A stretch of DNA of 33,436 bases from a virus. How positions within the stretch are numbered: the first letter of the stretch is position 1; each line of letters opens with the position of its first letter. The stretch spans positions 1-33,436 of IMG/VR virus record IMGVR_UViG_3300034102_000682, one strand, 5' to 3'. The notes beneath the pieces are model-generated. The model made no database searches. It had not been told where the DNA came from and was given only the letters and a program-made list of their open reading frames with translations. This document shows positions 22,743 through 30,460 of the stretch, piece by piece. Position numbers and translations under genes: made by a program.

Positions 22743-24333
22743 CCTAACACCATTACAAAAGGACTATGCGGTGTATCTTCCCGCAATTAGTTCTTTCTAT
22801 TCCACATATATAGCAAAACAACGATTAGAAGAGTTCGTACCTAAAGACCGTATTCCCAAAGGGTTCGATCGAGGCATCGAAGGCATGAACTTCTTAAACG
22901 CAGATCAAGGCTACTTTACCTACAAATATGGTTTGTATTCGGCAGGTCATGCACAACTTGACTTAGAAAAATCAATGATTCAAGAGTCAATGATCCAAGA
23001 TCGTGATAGACCCAACACAATGATCTTAGGAGACTCCGGTGGTTATCAAATCGGTAAAGGTGTTCTTAAGTTTGACTGGTTAAATTTTGAAGGTCCAGAA
23101 GCTAACAAGACTCGTAAAAAGATTCTCGAATGGTTAGAGTTAACTGCTGACTGGTCAATGATGCTAGACGTTCCTACATGGGCCTGTGATCACATTCATA
23201 GTCCTAAGACTGGATTGAAAACCTTCGAAGACTGTCTAGATAAAACTCGTTTTAATAACGATTACTTCTTGCAAAATCGACTAGGTCAAACTAAATGGCT
23301 CAATGTCTTACAGGGTTCAGACTGGGATACCGCAGAGAAATGGTACGAAGGTGTTAAAGAATTTAGCGACCCCAAAGGCAAGTATGCTGGCAAGGAAGCA
23401 GAAGGTTGGGCATTTGGTGGTGCTAATATGTGTAAGATGGACATCACACTCAAGCGTCTAATGACCATGCGTGATGAAGGTATGCTTACAGGCAAAAACT
23501 GGATTCACTTCTTAGGCACAGCACAATTAGATTGGTCATGTTATCTAACACAGATTCAAAGACAACTACGCAAGCATATCAATCCAGAACTTACAATCAG
23601 CTTTGACTGTGCATCACCGTTTATTGCTACCGCTCACGGTCTTGTTTACACAAACGCACAACATACCAACAAGCGTTGGTCAGTAATCATGGACAAGGCT
23701 CCAGATAATAAAGCACTTGCTGGCAGTGATATTCCGTTTCCGTTTGAAAGCGAATTCTCTAGTAGACTAACTATGGGAGATATTGCTTATTATGACTATG
23801 GTGTAAGAAAGAGTGATCAAGAATTAGATGGTAAGAAATTTGATCATTTAAATCCAGATCATTACACAGTAGTTCCAAAGTTGAATAAACTAGGAAAGAT
23901 TCCAAATAAAACCAGTTGGGATTCGTTTGCCTATGCACTAATGATGGGACATAACGTAGAATGTCATATCAAAGCCGTACAACGTGCTCAACAATTAATG
24001 GATATCGAATGTGCTAGATTTAAACCAGATTGGCGAATGAAGAGCATTGAAGGTAAGAAAGAAATCGAATTTAGCGATTGGGTTCCAAACAAGATTCTTT
24101 ACTTTGGTACATTCGTCGAAGAACTATTTAATACTAAAACTAAAGCAGAAGCATTTGACATGATCGAGACTGCTGGACAGTTCTTGAAGTCATTAGAAGG
24201 TGCTCGGCTGCAAGGGGGGCCTGCTGCTAACACATTCGGTAGCTTATTTGATTTTGATGATGGTAAAAAAGCTGGTGAGATTGACTTTGCAAATCCGGAT
24301 GACGATGACCTAAATAGTCTTGTAGCTGAATAA
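22723..24333 (+). CDS. dpdA: DpdA-like 7-deazaguanine DNA transglycosylase (TGT superfamily) with clamp-binding-like tail
   Basis: 536 residues. LGDSGGYQIG (D104) matches the DSGGFQ active-site motif of tRNA-guanine transglycosylases, and FDCASP (D295) matches the region of the nucleophilic aspartate (FDCVxPTR). The CxCxxC zinc site of tRNA enzymes is not seen, as fits divergent phage DpdA proteins, which swap guanine in DNA for preQ0-type bases. FolE (28178) and QueE (32266) would supply the precursor. Residues 503-511 (NTFGSLFDF) nearly copy the polymerase C-terminus; an acidic tail of 25 residues follows. DpdA rather than tRNA TGT is inferred from sequence style and context. Confidence 0.85.
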   Translation: MSKQPVNLTPLQKDYAVYLPAISSFYSTYIAKQRLEEFVPKDRIPKGFDRGIEGMNFLNADQGYFTYKYGLYSAGHAQLDLEKSMIQESMIQDRDRPNTMILGDSGGYQIGKGVLKFDWLNFEGPEANKTRKKILEWLELTADWSMMLDVPTWACDHIHSPKTGLKTFEDCLDKTRFNNDYFLQNRLGQTKWLNVLQGSDWDTAEKWYEGVKEFSDPKGKYAGKEAEGWAFGGANMCKMDITLKRLMTMRDEGMLTGKNWIHFLGTAQLDWSCYLTQIQRQLRKHINPELTISFDCASPFIATAHGLVYTNAQHTNKRWSVIMDKAPDNKALAGSDIPFPFESEFSSRLTMGDIAYYDYGVRKSDQELDGKKFDHLNPDHYTVVPKLNKLGKIPNKTSWDSFAYALMMGHNVECHIKAVQRAQQLMDIECARFKPDWRMKSIEGKKEIEFSDWVPNKILYFGTFVEELFNTKTKAEAFDMIETAGQFLKSLEGARLQGGPAANTFGSLFDFDDGKKAGEIDFANPDDDDLNSLVAE

Positions 24334-24342
24334 GGAGTTGTT

Positions 24343-24525
24343 ATGTACGAGAACAGAATTAAACATTTAGAAGAAGCACATCGTGCTTTGGATAAACAAA
24401 TTGACAATTTAGAAAAAAATGGTTTATTTGAAGACCTAAAACTAGAAGAATTGAAGAAACAACGGTTGCGTTTAAAGGACGATATTGTTATACTTAAACA
24501 TAAGCAACAAATACTGAACGGATAA
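24343..24525 (+). CDS. DUF465/YdcH-like small coiled-coil protein
   Basis: 60 residues with AAGGAG 7 bases before ATG. RIKHLEEAHRALDKQIDNLE, then LEELKKQRLRLKDDI, is the signature of the DUF465 (YdcH) family, a two-helix coiled-coil protein widespread in proteobacteria. Its function is unknown to me. The phage copy looks host-derived, and it starts 9 bases after the DpdA-like gene. Confidence 0.85.
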   Translation: MYENRIKHLEEAHRALDKQIDNLEKNGLFEDLKLEELKKQRLRLKDDIVILKHKQQILNG

Positions 24526-24526
24526 T

Positions 24527-24718
24527 ATGTTTTTAAACAGAAACGACATCGAAAAAATACAAGAGGTGCTGTCTAAGTTTCCCGACTTAGATGTCTTTGA
24601 ACTTAAACAAGACTCTAGCAGCGGTATTGGATCAATCGTATCTATAACATTTGCTAGAGAAGTTAACAATGTTCGTGGCTCTTTTGAAATTGAAATATCT
24701 GGCGTGGAGAATTGGTAA
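24527..24718 (+). CDS. Small hypothetical protein
   Basis: 63 residues, soluble, predicted helix followed by beta strands (IEKIQEVLSKFPDLDVFEL, then GSIVSITFAREV and GSFEIEISG). It starts 1 base after the upstream stop and shares its final stop base with the next ATG. No known motif. Confidence 0.7.
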   Translation: MFLNRNDIEKIQEVLSKFPDLDVFELKQDSSSGIGSIVSITFAREVNNVRGSFEIEISGVENW

Positions 24719-25146
24719 TGTATAAAGAAAGCCAATACGAACAGTTTGCAAAATCAATGGAAGAACGTTTTCCAAAAATGTTTGAAGGCAAGTACGGCGG
24801 CTTTGCGGTTGGATCAGGTTGGTGGCTAATCTTAGAGTCGCTGTGCGCTGATATTCAGAATCATATCGATTGGAAAGAAAAACAAGGTCAAGCTATACCC
24901 CAAGTCGTCATAGAACAGATCAAGGAAAAATTCGGCGGTCTTCGTTTCTATCATCAAGGTGGTGATGATACTACTAGTGGAATGATCACTATGGCAGAGA
25001 CATGGGCCAGTGTATCGTGTGAAGAATGCGGTGCTCCCGGTAAAAGGACCAGCGGTGGCTGGATTAAAACTCTCTGTGATTTTCATATCGCAGAACGCGA
25101 GGCTACAAGAGCCGAGGAAATGCGCAAAAGTGGATTCGAAGAATAA
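24718..25146 (+). CDS. Conserved phage protein with zinc-ribbon-like Cys cluster
   Basis: 142 residues. ATG 24718 (TAATG junction) is preferred to the in-frame TTG 24712. The core has KFGGLRFYHQGGDD and MAETWASVSCEECGAPG, followed by KTLCDFHIAE; the pattern C-x2-C ... C-x2-H would bind one zinc. I recall relatives in many phages, without known function. A possible short gene starts inside its 3' end at 25130. Confidence 0.8.
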   Translation: MYKESQYEQFAKSMEERFPKMFEGKYGGFAVGSGWWLILESLCADIQNHIDWKEKQGQAIPQVVIEQIKEKFGGLRFYHQGGDDTTSGMITMAETWASVSCEECGAPGKRTSGGWIKTLCDFHIAEREATRAEEMRKSGFEE

Positions 25147-25288
25147 ATGCACGACCTGTGGTCAAGAAATACGAGCTGATTGTGAATGGCACCAAGGACG
25201 CTGTCCGCATCGTACTCCCTACCTAACGGAATATCATTTTAGATATTCCAATCTTATTAACACTATCAAAAAGTTTTTTAAAAAATGA
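25130..25288 (+). CDS. Small Cys/His-rich protein, zinc-finger-like
   Basis: 52 residues from GTG 25130, with GAGGA about 12 bases upstream; the frame is open further upstream but overlaps the previous gene. CTTCGQEIRADCEWHQGRCPH offers C-x2-C and C-x6-C plus His ligands, a compact zinc-binding pattern. The C-terminus is basic (INTIKKFFKK). It overlaps the next gene by 4 bases. The start codon is uncertain. Confidence 0.6.
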   Translation: MDSKNKCTTCGQEIRADCEWHQGRCPHRTPYLTEYHFRYSNLINTIKKFFKK

Positions 25289-25812
25289 AAAGAGAATATC
25301 AAACCGGTACCTCCGAAGATATTACACTATTTGTGGGGATCGAAATTGAAAAAACTCCTGCATACGGTTTAAAAACATTATTTGTCGTTGGCGTATTAAA
25401 CGAACAGGTAATTACAGAGGTTGCTAGAAATAATAATTGCACACACATCTATTTTGGTGCTAATCAAAGTTTTTCTACCGATGGAGTCAACGATGCTAAG
25501 ACATGGTCGGCTTGGGAGAACATGATTCGCTATTGTTTAGAAAATGGTTTCTGGTGTACCTTAGATTTAGATGTACGTGAAGTTGAAGGCCTATTAGAAA
25601 GCTTTCTAGTTGAGCATAGGAAGTTTATTCCGCAGATTTCGGTTAAACTGCCCTATTTACAACAGCTAGGATATAATGCTACAATTAAGCTAGACGACAA
25701 AGACTTTGCAGCAACTAATCACGGAGTGTGGTGCCATAACCTCCATGACCTACTTGGTAGAGATAAGTTTACCAGTTGGGATCAATATGGTAAAGACGAG
25801 ATTATAAAATGA
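25285..25812 (+). CDS. Conserved hypothetical protein of T4-like marine phages
   Basis: 175 residues, mixed alpha/beta. Notable segments are LFVGIEIEKTPAYGLKTLFV, CTHIYFGANQSFS and FWCTLDLDVREVEGLL, which suggest a TIM-barrel-like or Rossmann-like pattern of strands. I recall close relatives in T4-like phages that carry queuosine-type genes, with no assigned function. It is linked to both neighbours by 4-base overlaps. A role in base modification is only a guess from location. Confidence 0.75.
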   Translation: MKREYQTGTSEDITLFVGIEIEKTPAYGLKTLFVVGVLNEQVITEVARNNNCTHIYFGANQSFSTDGVNDAKTWSAWENMIRYCLENGFWCTLDLDVREVEGLLESFLVEHRKFIPQISVKLPYLQQLGYNATIKLDDKDFAATNHGVWCHNLHDLLGRDKFTSWDQYGKDEIIK

Positions 25813-26198
25813 GCGGTGGATATGCAGTAGCATCGACATTAAAGGTTCCAAGACGACATCGAGGAACAATTGGTGCAAATCAAATTAAACGTGCAAGATA
25901 TACAGTAGAAGAAAAGAAACCAATGAAACTAACATTTAAACAACGAATTCGTAACTGGCTTTTACAAGACAACGACGATGCTGAGATGACGTATGCAGTG
26001 GAAGATTGCGAAGGCCCAAATATTCAATCACAGGGATTTCGATTGAATGTTTATGGTGCCAGCGGCGGTACAATTATTGAAACTACCAAGTACGATCGCA
26101 AGAACGACGACAATCGTCATAGTCTGCACGTTGTCACTGAAGACAAAGACCTCGGTGAAGAACTAGCAAAAATTATCACAATGGAGAGTTTGAGATGA
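25809..26198 (+). CDS. Conserved small protein, start uncertain
   Basis: 129 residues from ATG 25809 (overlaps the upstream stop). The core that I recall from other phages begins at MKLTFKQRIRNWL (ATG 25923, 91 residues) and includes FRLNVYGASGGTIIE, KYDRKNDDNRHSLHVV and KDLGEELAKIITME. The first 38 residues are basic (VPRRHRGTIGANQIKRARY) and may be a separate N-terminal extension. No enzymatic motif is visible. Confidence 0.7.
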   Translation: MSGGYAVASTLKVPRRHRGTIGANQIKRARYTVEEKKPMKLTFKQRIRNWLLQDNDDAEMTYAVEDCEGPNIQSQGFRLNVYGASGGTIIETTKYDRKNDDNRHSLHVVTEDKDLGEELAKIITMESLR

Positions 26199-26419
26199 GA
26201 CACGACAGTTTAAAAATTAAATCATTTGTAGTTAAAGAAAATGCCGGATTCAGAGTGCGTGTAGAATCGTGGGAAGTTATTAATCCCAAGGGATTGTATA
26301 ACGTTGACTTTATACAAGAATCATTAGATAAAGATGGTAAAGTAGATCACGCTAGCACATATAACTTTCATATGAGCAAAGACGAAATTAAAACACTTTG
26401 TGAAGGACTGCTATCATGA
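26195..26419 (+). CDS. Small hypothetical protein
   Basis: 74 residues in a run of genes joined by 4-base overlaps. Mostly beta strands (FVVKENAGFRVRVESWEV) with a short C-terminal helix. No motif recognised. Confidence 0.7.
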   Translation: MRHDSLKIKSFVVKENAGFRVRVESWEVINPKGLYNVDFIQESLDKDGKVDHASTYNFHMSKDEIKTLCEGLLS

Positions 26420-26805
26420 TCATCCGACAAGATCAAAGACCTAACAAAATGATTTGGATCACATTCCGTAAGGAAGGAATCCATAAGTATCCAGCTGCTG
26501 CTACAGATCCTAATCTAGCAACTGGCGACGAATATGATGTGTCATTCCTTGCTAACGAACATAGACATATCTTCCATTTTAAAGTTTGGATAAGCGTCAA
26601 TCATGATGATCGCGATATTGAGTTTATTCAGTTTAAAAGATGGTTGGAAAATCTTTATAAAGATGCTACACTTAGTTTAGACTTTAAAAGTTGCGAAATG
26701 ATGTCAGGCGATTTGCACGGCATGATTTCACAAAGGTATCCGAATCGAGAGATTTGGATTGAGGTCTCCGAAGACGGAGAAAATGGTTCATTCATCAAAT
26801 ATTAA
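26416..26805 (+). CDS. Conserved phage protein
   Basis: 129 residues. DVSFLANEHRHIFHFKVWIS and DRDIEFIQFKRWLENLY, then FKSCEMMSGDL and IEVSEDGENG, form a pattern I recall in many T4-like phages, without known function. The conserved His, Glu, Cys and Asp residues could form a metal or active site, but this is speculative. It begins inside the stop of the upstream gene. Confidence 0.8.
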   Translation: MIIRQDQRPNKMIWITFRKEGIHKYPAAATDPNLATGDEYDVSFLANEHRHIFHFKVWISVNHDDRDIEFIQFKRWLENLYKDATLSLDFKSCEMMSGDLHGMISQRYPNREIWIEVSEDGENGSFIKY

Positions 26806-26814
26806 GAGGAAGTG

Positions 26815-27060
26815 ATGAGCAAAAACTACAGGGACTACAGGTACTTTGAAAATCGTCCTGACGTTGTTAGAGTCTGGGATGACCTGGACTCATATCATAA
26901 TTGGTGCAGATTTCAACTCTGCGAATTTAATCCGGCAGATCTCTATAAAAAAGAGTCTATAAATTACCAGGCCTATTTGGCTAGTAAGCGTCCAAGGAGA
27001 CCTTATCAAGGTAATAAACCATTCAACCGCCAACGCAATGAGCAGAATTTTTCTCGTTGA
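26815..27060 (+). CDS. Small basic/aromatic hypothetical protein
   Basis: 81 residues from ATG 26815, with AGAGG about 6 bases upstream; an in-frame GTG at 26812 is less likely. Rich in Tyr, Arg and Asn; the C-terminus (LASKRPRRPYQGNKPFNRQR) is strongly basic and could bind nucleic acid. It overlaps the glycosyltransferase gene by 23 bases. Confidence 0.7.
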   Translation: MSKNYRDYRYFENRPDVVRVWDDLDSYHNWCRFQLCEFNPADLYKKESINYQAYLASKRPRRPYQGNKPFNRQRNEQNFSR

Positions 27061-28135
27061 TCTAGAAGCAGTTGAGACAAGGTACACGGGACAATGGAAG
27101 TCCCATGTACCTGCGTTATTACGAAGGGCGGGACATGATGTCAACATCATATCAGGCCCTACGGATATTCCTAGTGCTACCACTCCCGGAGCATTTCTTA
27201 ACTTCGGTGGCACTAATATATATAAGGCTAGCCAGGTTGAGCAAATGGGTCGTTTATTTTGCTCCGGGGCAGTTAAGCCAGGCGATCACTTTATCTTCAC
27301 CGATGCTTGGCATCCGGGTGTCATCAACTTAAAGTACATGAGTGAACTGCTAGGAATCCCTATTACAATTCACGGTCTATGGCATGCGGGTTCATATGAT
27401 CCACAAGACTTTTTAGGTCGACTTGTTGGTGATAAGCCTTGGGTACGCAATGCAGAGAAGAGTTTCTATCATGCGTTTGATCACAACTACTTTGCCACAG
27501 ACTTTCACATTCATATGTTTTACGAGAACTTGATCCAAGCTGATCCTGATCGTAAACAATCAATGTATAAGACTGTATTAGATGATGTTGTGTTCAACAA
27601 CAAGGTTGTACGCACAGGCTGGCCCATGGAGTATATGGGAGACACATTACTGATGTACAAGAACATGCCTAAGCGTGATCTTATTTTGTTCCCACATCGT
27701 ATTGCTCCAGAAAAGCAGGTTGAAATCTTTCGTGATTTAAAAGAACACTTGCCGCAATATGAATTCGTTGTGTGTCAAGATCAGCAACTTACAAAAAATG
27801 AATATCATAATTTGCTAGGCGAAGCTAAACTGGTATTCAGTGCTAACCTACAAGAAACGCTGGGCATCAGTTGGTATGAAGGCGCTATCGTAGATGCTAT
27901 ACCTATGGTACCGGATCGTCTAAGCTACAGCGAAATGGCTTTAGACACATTTAAGTATCCTAGTGTCTGGACTGAATCTTTTGATGCCTATACTGTATAT
28001 CGACCAGATATCTGTAAAACAATTATAGAACATATGGAAAATTACAGAACTCGTATACCTAGCCTAAATAAACAGGTAGAAGTATTAAAAGAAAACTTTT
28101 TTAGTTGTAATAAACTATTAGAGATGTTAAAATAA
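27038..28135 (+). CDS. GT-B glycosyltransferase (GT4-like)
   Basis: 365 residues in two Rossmann-like halves. The C-terminal half contains LFPHRIAPEKQVEIF and NLQETLGISWYEG; the latter has the EX7E signature (E273 and E281) of retaining GT4-type enzymes that use nucleotide sugars. There is no signal peptide or membrane segment, so it acts in the cytoplasm. Phages use such enzymes to glycosylate DNA bases; with DpdA, FolE and QueE nearby, a sugar on a modified base is possible. Modification of a protein or other acceptor cannot be excluded. Confidence 0.8.
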   Translation: MSRIFLVDLEAVETRYTGQWKSHVPALLRRAGHDVNIISGPTDIPSATTPGAFLNFGGTNIYKASQVEQMGRLFCSGAVKPGDHFIFTDAWHPGVINLKYMSELLGIPITIHGLWHAGSYDPQDFLGRLVGDKPWVRNAEKSFYHAFDHNYFATDFHIHMFYENLIQADPDRKQSMYKTVLDDVVFNNKVVRTGWPMEYMGDTLLMYKNMPKRDLILFPHRIAPEKQVEIFRDLKEHLPQYEFVVCQDQQLTKNEYHNLLGEAKLVFSANLQETLGISWYEGAIVDAIPMVPDRLSYSEMALDTFKYPSVWTESFDAYTVYRPDICKTIIEHMENYRTRIPSLNKQVEVLKENFFSCNKLLEMLK

Positions 28136-28177
28136 TATAATATATGTCATCCACGACATTAACTCGGAGAACTATAA

Positions 28178-29014
28178 TTGACAAAAGAATTCACACCCGA
28201 TCCTATTATGAACCAACCTAATCCTGGAAAGTTTGTTGAGGACAAATACGAACCGCTAGGTAAACCGGTTTACGTTAAAAAAGAAACGGGCCTGGACGCG
28301 ATGGCAGGCGACGGCGGTTATCAAGAAGCATATCTAGGCGATCATCTTCGATTTAAATTTAAACGTGAAGGCAAACGTTTCTGGGCCGGCGATAACATCA
28401 GCGAATACCTACACAACGGCGATAAAGAAAAACTAATAGATGAAGCCACAGAAGCATTTGAAACTGTGCTGGATAGATTGCTTATTGATCGTGAGAACGA
28501 TCCCAATAGTCAAGGCACAGCACGTAGACTTGCCAAGATGTACTTTAATGAAATAATGGCAGGAAGATATGAACCGGCACCAGACGCAACAGCGTTTCCA
28601 AATGATACAGAAGAACGCTACGAAGGCATGCTCGTGGTTAGAAGTGAACTACGCAGTATGTGTAGTCATCATCACCAGCCTGTATCTGGTGTCGCTTATA
28701 TTGGGATTATCGCCGCACAAAAGCTCATTGGTTTGTCTAAGTACACTCGTATTGCTCAGTGGTGCGCTCGTCGTGGTACTTTGCAGGAAGAACTCTGCAA
28801 CGACATTGCCCGAGAAATAATGAAAGCAACAGATAGCGAGAACGTAGCGGTTTATGTACAAGCGATTCATGGATGCTGTGAGAATCGTGGCATTATGGCA
28901 CACTCTAGTCTAACGCAGACTACTGTACTCAAAGGATCGTTCAAAGACGACCCTCACACAAAGAAAGAGTTTTTTGACAACATTAAATTACAACAAGAAT
29001 TTGCGCCGAGGTAA
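28178..29014 (+). CDS. folE: GTP cyclohydrolase I
   Basis: 278 residues with a TTG start and GGAG upstream. Catalytic region: MCSHHHQPVSG (zinc ligands C162, H165), LIGLSKYTRIAQWCARRGTL, and H231-x-C233-x3-RG, matching the CEHH and HxCxxxRG motifs of the family. It opens GTP to dihydroneopterin triphosphate, the first step to folate and to 7-deazaguanines. Here it most likely feeds QueE and DpdA. About 80 N-terminal residues (DAMAGDGGYQEAYLGDH and others) extend beyond the E. coli enzyme (222 residues). ATG 28208 is an alternative start. Confidence 0.95.
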   Translation: MTKEFTPDPIMNQPNPGKFVEDKYEPLGKPVYVKKETGLDAMAGDGGYQEAYLGDHLRFKFKREGKRFWAGDNISEYLHNGDKEKLIDEATEAFETVLDRLLIDRENDPNSQGTARRLAKMYFNEIMAGRYEPAPDATAFPNDTEERYEGMLVVRSELRSMCSHHHQPVSGVAYIGIIAAQKLIGLSKYTRIAQWCARRGTLQEELCNDIAREIMKATDSENVAVYVQAIHGCCENRGIMAHSSLTQTTVLKGSFKDDPHTKKEFFDNIKLQQEFAPR

Positions 29015-29016
29015 TT

Positions 29017-29436
29017 ATGACTACATGGAAAATTTCAAACTATAATAAGAAGAATGCTGTCGAAAGACAATTCTGGAGAAAGGATGATAAAGTTATCATT
29101 AGAGAAGAAGGATTTCGTTGGGGTACGTGGTATTGTGAAAGCGACGAAAAACCAGATATCGACTTAAAAAATCCAGAAGGATTTGAAGTAGGATACGCTG
29201 ATGAGTACGAATGGGAACTCGATAGTATGGATGACGGCTGCTGGGCCGACACAGAAGCTGGACAAAATACCACTGACGCAGATATAGAAGAGTTTAATGC
29301 AGCATGGGAAGAAGATACGTTTGACGGCGTCGAAGCACTCGGTTGGAACAATGACGACACTGAATATTGGATTTACGGACCGTTGCAATTAATCAACGAA
29401 AGTACTGGCGAAGAATTTATTGGAGAAGACGAATGA
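29017..29436 (+). CDS. Strongly acidic conserved protein
   Basis: 139 residues with a very high content of Asp, Glu and Trp (WELDSMDDGCWADTEAG, EEFNAAWEEDTFDGVEALGW). It starts 2 bases after the folE stop. Tryptophans regularly placed in an acidic background suggest a compact fold. Acidic phage proteins can mimic DNA or inhibit host enzymes, but no specific homology supports that here. Confidence 0.75.
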   Translation: MTTWKISNYNKKNAVERQFWRKDDKVIIREEGFRWGTWYCESDEKPDIDLKNPEGFEVGYADEYEWELDSMDDGCWADTEAGQNTTDADIEEFNAAWEEDTFDGVEALGWNNDDTEYWIYGPLQLINESTGEEFIGEDE

Positions 29437-29636
29437 GACAACAAATGATTGGTGTTTTAAAACAACACTTCGAAGCACACATTCTTAAACATAAAATGAA
29501 TGTAGATATTATGTTAAACAATCCTATGGCTATTCACGATCACACCGATCTTATGGATGCCATTGAAAAAGAAGTGGCATTGATTGCAGAATACGTAGAC
29601 AAGCTAGAAGTTATGGAAAAATACTTTAAGGAATAA
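29433..29636 (+). CDS. Small helical protein
   Basis: 67 residues from ATG 29433 (ATGA overlap with the upstream stop). It is almost entirely helical (MIGVLKQHFEAHILKHKMNV, then AIEKEVALIAEYVDKLEVME). The frame is open further upstream but would overlap the previous gene. Conserved in style among T4-like phages; function unknown. Confidence 0.7.
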   Translation: MRQQMIGVLKQHFEAHILKHKMNVDIMLNNPMAIHDHTDLMDAIEKEVALIAEYVDKLEVMEKYFKE

Positions 29637-29638
29637 TC

Positions 29639-29818
29639 ATGCAGACAAGAGTAAAAGAAGATGTAAATGAAATAGGCAGATGCGGGTGTGGTCGTAGTCC
29701 CACTGGTAAGTGTATTGGCTGGCACGGACTCGAAGAAGGTGAATTCCGGGAAAAGCTAGCTGAATGGGAATTAACTGACCTAAATAACAGATTAGAAGAA
29801 GCCAAGGAGCCAAAATGA
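29639..29818 (+). CDS. CDGSH-like Cys/His small protein
   Basis: 59 residues from ATG 29639 to TGA 29816-29818. CGCGRSPTGKCIGWH follows the C-x-C-x2-S ... C-x3-H spacing of CDGSH-type [2Fe-2S] or zinc sites, although the DG of CDGSH is replaced by IG and the S-to-C spacing is one residue shorter than in mitoNEET. The rest is a charged helix. It overlaps the next gene by 4 bases. Iron-sulfur binding is an inference. Confidence 0.65.
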   Translation: MQTRVKEDVNEIGRCGCGRSPTGKCIGWHGLEEGEFREKLAEWELTDLNNRLEEAKEPK

Positions 29819-30039
29819 ACTCCGTGGAACTTGCTAACAATCTCATAACTCGAGCGATGAACCTACAACTGTTTGAAGTGAAAAGAATGCTAGATGGTCC
29901 GTTGGAGTTTAACGGATCTGTTCCTTTTGATATTAGAGCCAATCAAGAATGTGCTTGGTTTAATGTTTATGCAGTCAATCAAAAAGAAGCAGAAGCAAAA
30001 GTAGATGCCTGGCTTGATAGAACCGATTTAGATGATTAA
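29815..30039 (+). CDS. Small hypothetical protein
   Basis: 74 residues, soluble. Helical first half (VELANNLITRAMNLQLFEVK) and a short acidic end (KVDAWLDRTDLDD). Bounded by overlaps on both sides (4 bases upstream, 8 downstream). No motif recognised. Confidence 0.7.
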   Translation: MNSVELANNLITRAMNLQLFEVKRMLDGPLEFNGSVPFDIRANQECAWFNVYAVNQKEAEAKVDAWLDRTDLDD

Positions 30040-30460
30040 ACCATTGCGTGATGATCTAATGGTCCAGCAACAACTACCTGCCGGACAAACAGTTAACGGT
30101 GTTTGGCAACACATGGTAGCTGTGATCATGTTAAATCAAACTGGACGCATACCAGTTAAAACAGTATTTCCGATCTTTATAGATAGATGGAATACTCCTA
30201 ATAAATTCCTAAATGCCACTGAAGAAGAAGTAAAAGATGTCATATGGCCTTTGGGAATGGTTAATGTCCGATATAAAAGACTGCACGGAATGACAAATGA
30301 CTTCTTGACTTGGCAGCACGAAGATGCTACAATGTTATATGGCATTGGAAAATACGGTTCTGATTCATATGAAATATTCTTCAAAAGAAACTATACTGTA
30401 GAACCAACTGACAAAGAGCTCAAGCGTTATCTAAGAGAAGAGGTTTTTGATGTTGCTTAA
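30032..30460 (+). CDS. HhH-GPD DNA glycosylase, MBD4-like
   Basis: 142 residues, about the size of the MBD4 catalytic domain. VIMLNQTGR (32-39), PLGMVNVRYKRL, the helix-hairpin-helix LYGIGKYGSDSY (102-113) and VEPTDKELKRYL with the catalytic Asp D127 match MBD4-type enzymes, which remove T or U mispaired with G. There is no Cys4 Fe-S loop as in Nth/MutY. Its role in the phage may be repair of deaminated cytosine or attack on altered bases. Confidence 0.8.
   Translation: MIKPLRDDLMVQQQLPAGQTVNGVWQHMVAVIMLNQTGRIPVKTVFPIFIDRWNTPNKFLNATEEEVKDVIWPLGMVNVRYKRLHGMTNDFLTWQHEDATMLYGIGKYGSDSYEIFFKRNYTVEPTDKELKRYLREEVFDVA

Noticed and set aside
22723-24333. Alternative reading as a tRNA-guanine transglycosylase (Tgt)
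   Set aside because: The CxCxxC zinc site is not found and length and motifs diverge; the phage setting with folE and queE favours the DNA-acting DpdA type, though tRNA activity cannot be fully excluded.
28136-28177. TATAAT and a short inverted repeat (ATGTC/GACAT, 28144-28159) before folE
   Set aside because: No -35 box at usable distance, only a 5-bp stem, and no match to a preQ1 riboswitch or other known regulatory RNA.
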